This document shows, one piece after another, positions 1-64,000 of a DNA stretch of 64,000 nucleotides. The notes beneath the pieces were generated by a model, which saw only the letters and a program-made list of their open reading frames with translations, was not told where the DNA came from and did not search any database. This DNA comes from Meghimatium bilineatum (taxonomy: Eukaryota > Mollusca > Gastropoda > Stylommatophora > Philomycidae), in NCBI GenBank assembly GCA_034231615.1, contig CM067307.1:4169647-4233646 (forward strand), written 5' to 3'. The stretch's first letter is position 1. Every line of letters begins with the position of its first letter. The position numbers were made by a program, and so were the translations under genes.

Positions 1-1508
1 GAAGTAAGCTTCTTTCAACTGTGGACATTATCTGTGGATGTTGTCCAATTTGGTTATATCAGAGCTTTCAACCATTAAGACAATAATATAGGTCATGGTT
101 CAGGTAATCCTGTCACTGCAGTCTCTGAGGATTAATATGTGCTTCCCAAGAAGAGTAATTAATTTGGCGGTAGTGATTTTCTACGTAATATAAATATGCA
201 CAATATGTTGCTATTGCTTTCTGTATGGTCTGGATACACATGTCTATGGTTCACTTTCATATGACAGACGGGACTCTATATGGCAGTAAGAGACTCATTT
301 CCTTTCATTGAAATGAGGAACACTGGCCCACAGTGACAGACAAACAAAAAGATGTATGGGAGCCATGGGGAGCTTTCAAACACAGCAACATTTATCAAGA
401 AATCCAGACGTGATGTGTGACATGTTAAACGGAAGACTTCTTTTGATAAAAACTTGTCGCACAAACATTTTGTAAACATCTTTTGTAATCATCTAAAAGT
501 AGTAATATATTTTCCATTATGTAAGTCACCTTCAGGCTTACTCTAGAGTTTTTCAGTCCAGATGTATGTTATCATCACTGGCAATAGCTGTGAATATTGT
601 TAAGAAAATATTCAAAGTTCTTACTTGTTTACTATTGTATATCTTTCCTTTTTGTGCTGGTATTTTATACTGATTTACAATCAGTGTAGATGTTTGCAAA
701 GTTTAAATGTATTGGTAACTGCTTCCAATAATGGTTTTAAATTCTATGAAAACCTCGTTTATTTTGGAAGAACAAAATATCTTTGATGTCTTCCTCACAA
801 TTGTACCATCATAAATAAAATTGCTCTATAAATAAAAGGGTATTGCCATCTATGACAGAGAGTACTTGACATTTTCTCTAGTTTGAGAATAATTCTGCAG
901 TCATTGATTTAACGTTTACTATCTTCCACAAAATGTGAATGACACTGACACTAAACCCCCCTCCCCCCCCAAAAAAAATTGCTACAGTCTGTAATCTGTA
1001 ATTTTGTAGCTAACTTTTCAAATGAAAAGAAAAAATATAAATATTATATTTTGACTAATTACATTTGGAATTATCTGAACAAGTTTGAAATGTCTTGATG
1101 GGAGAGATGTTTATTGAATTCTTCTATGTGATAAGTCCCTTGCTGAACATGCTCTGCACTGCCACTCTGCTAGCCTCTCAGTTCTGTGTAAACTATTGAC
1201 CTAGCTAGTTATTTCATCTGCGTAAGAGAGCTGATTTATTGCTACTAATCACAAGTAGAGTCCTTTCAAAGCATCTGAAGTTTCTGAACAGAACAAGTAT
1301 ACTCATAGTTATAGAAAAGACATACTTGTAATTTTAGTGTCTTCAAAGGAAGTCAGAATTGTGGTGCATTTTAAAGTTGTTGCTGTTATTTTCATGATTG
1401 AATGAAACACACAATTATTTCCACAAATTAGTAAATTACTCTAATTACACTTGACATGCCAAATTGGCTTAGAAATATTAATTTCACTGTGATCACTTCC
1501 CATAAAGT
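1..1508. other. Upstream intron sequence, nothing recognised
   Basis: AT-rich sequence with short homopolymers (C and A runs near 957-978). I see no spectrin-like reading frame and no repeat family recurring elsewhere. It is inferred to be intron because the first exon found starts inside repeat 5 with an acceptor. Confidence 0.6.
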
Positions 1509-2040
1509 CAAAAGGAGAATAGGAATGGCTAAAAGTACTTTCAATGACATGAAGAAAACATTAACATTTAAACAAATTACAAAGAAGTTAAAAATGAGAG
1601 TTATAAAATGCTGATAGATTTATTCTATATTAATGTATGGCTCAGAAACATGGACAGGGAACAAACAACTGAAGGACAGAGTTGATTCATTTGAGATGTG
1701 GATATATAGAAGAATAGGGAGAACATCATGGAGAGAGAAGAAAATAAATAAAGAGTTTCTAACAACACTTTGTATGAAGAAATAATTATTGAAGGAAATA
1801 AAGATCAAGCAAATAAAATATTTTGGACATATCAAAAGACTAATGACCTAGTTGAAGACTTTACATGAGAATAAAGTCGAGGAAAGGTGAGGAAGAAGTA
1901 GGCAGAGATACAAGTGGGAAACATCATGAGATGAACAGATTACAGTCAGAGTGTAAACCAAAACAAGATACAGAAGATGTTGGAGATCCATTGAAGCCAA
2001 CCTTTTTTTTGTGGAGATGCCACTTGATTATGATGATGAA
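1509..2040 (+). mobile_element. Degenerate LINE fragment, family 1 (3' end of reverse transcriptase ORF)
   Basis: The broken frame reads RRIGMAKSTFNDM, then MYGSETWT, DSFEMWIYRRIGRTSWRE and FGHIK. It ends in the family's 3' terminus CACTTGATTATGATGATGA. Five other copies of the same family occur in the window. It has several stops and small deletions, so it is old and inactive. Such short, 5'-truncated pieces are normal products of incomplete LINE reverse transcription. Confidence 0.8.
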
Positions 2041-2425
2041 ATACTTGATATCTTGTACTCACATGTTTCAAATAAATTTCAAGTGTAATGTCACTTAAAT
2101 TTCTTGGAAAAATGAATATCATTGTTATATCTTCACTTTATTGACATTGCCTTTTCTGTCTCTTAGGTATTTAGTAGTTTATGTAGCTAGGTAGAGTTAA
2201 TTGTGTAGAATGAATCAGTCACTGATGTTTTGCATTGCTTTATGTGTTGCCGGTTGCATTCTAGCCTGTCCCTGAAAGTATTTCCAGTTTCTGTTTATGA
2301 TGAGTGCACATAAAGTCATACAAATGCTCACTAAGAATGTGGACATTGCAATATTTTCAAATGTGGAATAATCTGTTATTCTTTAATCTCAGTTTAATGG
2401 TCCATACTTATTTACCAGTATTGTA

Positions 2426-2427
<2 letters not shown>

Positions 2428-2482
<55 letters not shown>
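2428..2482. repeat. (AT)n microsatellite
   Basis: About 27 uninterrupted AT dinucleotides followed by a short GT run. It lies at the edge of the interspersed repeat at 2490. Confidence 0.95.
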
Positions 2483-2489
<7 letters not shown>

Positions 2490-2490
<1 letters not shown>

Positions 2491-3130
2491 CTGTCGATCC
2501 GCCCATCCATCTATTCATCCACCCACCCACCTATCTATTTCCTTCAGTACCGACTACAGTGCTTAGGGTAGAAACCAGAACTCTCCAGTTCGAGCCATGT
2601 GATACTACTGTGTGTAATTCTTTCATGTTGTTGAGATTTATGTAATTCTCCCATAGTTATACCCACTTTGATGGTTGTTTTATGAAGAGTCTCTTGGTCT
2701 TCCTCCTTTTTTTTTCCCATCTAATACCAATTGTAATGCTTGTGGTTGCAGTCTGTTTTCATTCATACTAAGTACATATCCGATGTGTATCCACCTATAT
2801 TAGAAAACGTCGCTGGAATTACATCGGACACGCACTACGAATGGATACTGAAAGACTCCTCTGTCAAGCTTTAATGTGCTCACCAAAAGGCAAGAGAAAA
2901 CGAGGAAGATCAAAAGAAACTTAGGAATGTTTCACCATCGGTATCAGAAACAATGATCTAAAGCAAATTGCACTGAAACGAGAGACATAGAAATCTATGA
3001 CATCCGCCCTATGTGACGTCTTTGGCCCTAGAGGAATAACTAACTAATTAACATATCCGATATAAGTCCATCGTTGTCTTCTTAGTGTTGCAGAAACCTA
3101 TTGCTGTTTGGTGTCTTCTCTTGTTTGCTT
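2490..3130. repeat. Interspersed repeat C, split by a LINE insertion
   Basis: Positions 2500-2784 and 3051-3130 match the uninterrupted copy at about 12885-13190: shared stretches include TTCCTTCAGT, CTACTGTGTGTAATTCTT, GCAGTCTGTTTTCATTCAT and GATATAAGTCCATCG. Both copies are preceded by a microsatellite (AT or ATCT). The interruption at 2785-3050 is an RTE-like LINE fragment. I do not recognise the family. Confidence 0.75.
2785..3050 (+). mobile_element. 5'-truncated RTE-like LINE fragment with 11-bp target-site duplication
   Basis: Bounded by ACATATCCGAT at 2774-2784 and 3051-3061. One frame reads IRKRRWNYIGHALRMDTERL, CSPKGKRKRGRSKET and GIRNNDLKQIALKRE, the C-terminal tail typical of RTE-type reverse transcriptase ORFs. 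It ends GPRGITN plus stop, with a TAACTAACTAA tail. The two in-frame stops both look like TGG-to-TAG changes (inferred). A second diverged copy of the 3' end is near 36545-36680. Confidence 0.8.
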
Positions 3131-3475
3131 GTTGTTTGACTTGAATTCTTTCCAACTAATATTTAAGAGTTTTCTAAGACAGTTATTTTCAAATGAATTT
3201 TAATTCTTCTCCAGTGATTTTATTTTCCCATTTATGCAACTATATGTTAATATGGATATTACATTCGAGTGAAAACAGTCGTAGTTTAGTATATGTACTA
3301 ATTGTTTTTGATTTCCAGATGTTTGTGAGGTGGTTGAATGTACTTGATGCCAGCACAATTCTGGTAGAAATATCTTTTGTTGTATCTCCATCTTGTATCA
3401 TTTTTCTGCCAAATAGATAAAATTATCAGTATTGCATACTGACATATTAATTGTTTATTTTTTTTAAATTTTCAG

Positions 3476-62538
<59,063 letters not shown>

Positions 62539-62924
62539 GTCTGTTCATTCCTCTAATAGTTTAGATTTTTTGCTGTAGGCTTTTATGTAGTTTCCTTCTG
62601 TTGAGAATTGAAATATTGTATTAGAATTTGCATTCTTTGTGAAATTGTAAATAGTTGTGATCTATTTTTACATTCTAATTTATAATCAATCAATCAATCA
62701 AGTGTCATGACCAGTGGCATAGGCCATGTTGGTCCTATAAATTTTGACTGCCATTAATGTTTGTTATAATTTGTGTTTTTACTTGAGCATCTCTAAAGAC
62801 TTCTACATTAGTTTTCTTATCTGTCTATAGTATTCTCATCATTCTTGAACAGAATTACATCTCAGCATTCTCCAATTCACTTTGAGTTTTTTTAATTTAC
62901 AGTCCATGATTCCTTTTTATAAGT

Positions 62925-63160
62925 TAACCAAATTAACATATGTGGAAGAACCGACTGAATGGCTCAGCCACTTAACGAGAATGAACCTATATTGGCCAGC
63001 AGTTAAAGCATACAACATGAGAGTGGAGATACTAAGATGCTGAGGAGGATTGAATGGATTGAGGGAGTTACCGACATCCTGAGATGTCACAATATTGCTG
63101 CATATCAAGCAACCAAGCGTATCATAGCCCAAAAACCAATCACCTGTAAATCCTGTGAAG
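62925..63160 (+). mobile_element. LINE family D fragment
   Basis: Reads TEWLSHLTRMNLYWPAVKAY and NMRVEILRC, then, after shifts, CHNIAAYQATKRIIAQKPIT-like sequence. Its 3' end (GCTTGCTACAAAAGCAGAGA) runs directly into the tandem array. Confidence 0.65.
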
Positions 63161-63585
63161 CTTGCTACAAAAGCAGAGAAAGGATGATAGATAAGTAGAA
63201 TAGAAGCTTGCTACAAAAGCAGAGAAAGGATGATAGATAAGTAGAATAGAAGCTTGCTACAAAAGCAGAGAAAGGATGATAGATAAGTAGAATAGAAGCT
63301 TGCTACAAAAGCAGAGAAAGGATGATAGATAAATAGAATAGAAGCTTGCTACAAAAGCAGAGAAAGGATGATAGATAAGTAGAATAGAAGCTTGCTACAA
63401 AAGCAGAGAAAGGATGATATATAGATAGATAGAATAGAAGCTTGCTACAAAAGCAGAGAAAGGATGATAGATAAGTAGAATAGAAGCTTGCTACAAAAGA
63501 AGAGAAAGGATGATAGATAAGTAGAATAGAAGCTTGCTACAAAAGAAGAGAAAGGATGATAGATAAGTAGAATAGAAGCACTTGT
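63155..63585. repeat. 46-bp minisatellite derived from a LINE 3' end
   Basis: Nine copies of GAAGCTTGCTACAAAAGCAG AGAAAGGATGATAGATAAGT AGAATA. The unit is the terminal part of the adjacent LINE family D copy; the single-copy equivalent is at about 33900-33935. Confidence 0.95.
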
Positions 63586-64000
63586 AGACATTTTAAATAT
63601 GATTATCAGAGAGAACACTGATACATTTGCTGCTAACTTTCATGATGTCGTTAAAGAAGAAAGAAATGATTAAGAAACCTAATAACACTAGATGACCAAT
63701 AAAATATCAACAGAGAAAATTCTCATTACATAACTTGACTACAAAATTCAAGATGGAGGACACTGTCGAGTGGTCTTATGAACAGAATATGTAGGTAAAA
63801 TATTCTTTTTAGAGCATAATCTTATTTATAAATGCTCTGAACAACTCATGATTATGTGTGAGTTGACCTGCTGTGGCCAGGACATGTGTGTTGTTCATCA
63901 TCATCATCTTTGTTTTCCCTGCTCCCTGTTAGTTACAACCATGCCTTCCATTACTAGTTTTTCCATGGTATGTCTCTTTTACGACAAAAAAAAAACCTCA
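63586..64000 (+). other. Downstream intron, nothing recognised
   Basis: No spectrin exon for the rest of repeat 15 is visible before the end of the window. A - strand LINE scrap may begin near 63895 (ATCATCATC, TTTTTCCATGGTATGTCTCT), similar to the one at 29827-30075. Confidence 0.45.

Noticed and set aside
1-3475. Search for a missing spectrin exon upstream
   Set aside because: No in-frame segment with spectrin-like helix sequence and splice sites was found; the preceding exon is probably outside the window.

Overview
The window is animal nuclear DNA, AT-rich and repeat-dense. Its only host gene is an internal stretch of an alpha-spectrin gene on the + strand. I assembled 24 exons between 3476 and 62538. 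All their introns have GT-AG ends, and the exons join in one open frame of 3204 nt (1068 codons). The frame begins at the end of spectrin repeat 5 and stops inside repeat 15, in the numbering where the SH3 domain interrupts repeat 9. Both ends of the gene lie outside the window. The protein lacks the two vertebrate alphaII-spectrin additions (the calpain/calmodulin segment in repeat 10 and the small alternative insert after the SH3 domain). This, the intron-rich structure and the mobile elements point to a non-vertebrate animal, probably a protostome. The phylum cannot be fixed from sequence alone.

Layout: 1-3475 is upstream intron. 3476-10296 holds four exons (repeats 5-7). 10297-23722 is a 13.4 kb intron filled largely by a 4 kb tandem array of a 44-bp unit with 13-unit higher-order periodicity. 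23723-34533 holds exons for repeats 7-9, with the SH3 domain split over exons at 31895 and 34388. 37401-47314 holds repeats 10-12. 47315-55351 is an 8 kb intron full of LINE fragments and minisatellites. 55352-62538 holds repeats 12-15. The intron at 58156-60743 contains a nearly intact mariner transposon on the - strand. 62539-64000 is downstream intron with another minisatellite.

Intron contents: at least five families of 5'-truncated LINE fragments; a tRNA-derived SINE (one copy with an 11-bp target-site duplication); a candidate SINE-like family in two forms, A and B, which share a 3' part and reach about 15 copies here; two long inverted-repeat structures; and more than 15 minisatellites, several directly beside splice sites. 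I found no tRNA or rRNA genes, CRISPR arrays or prokaryotic features.

How the pieces work together: the exons encode one rod-shaped cytoskeletal protein. Everything else appears to be intronic passenger sequence, and only the mariner keeps a full-length open coding frame. Repeat family names and boundaries are mine, made by eye, with no database comparison.
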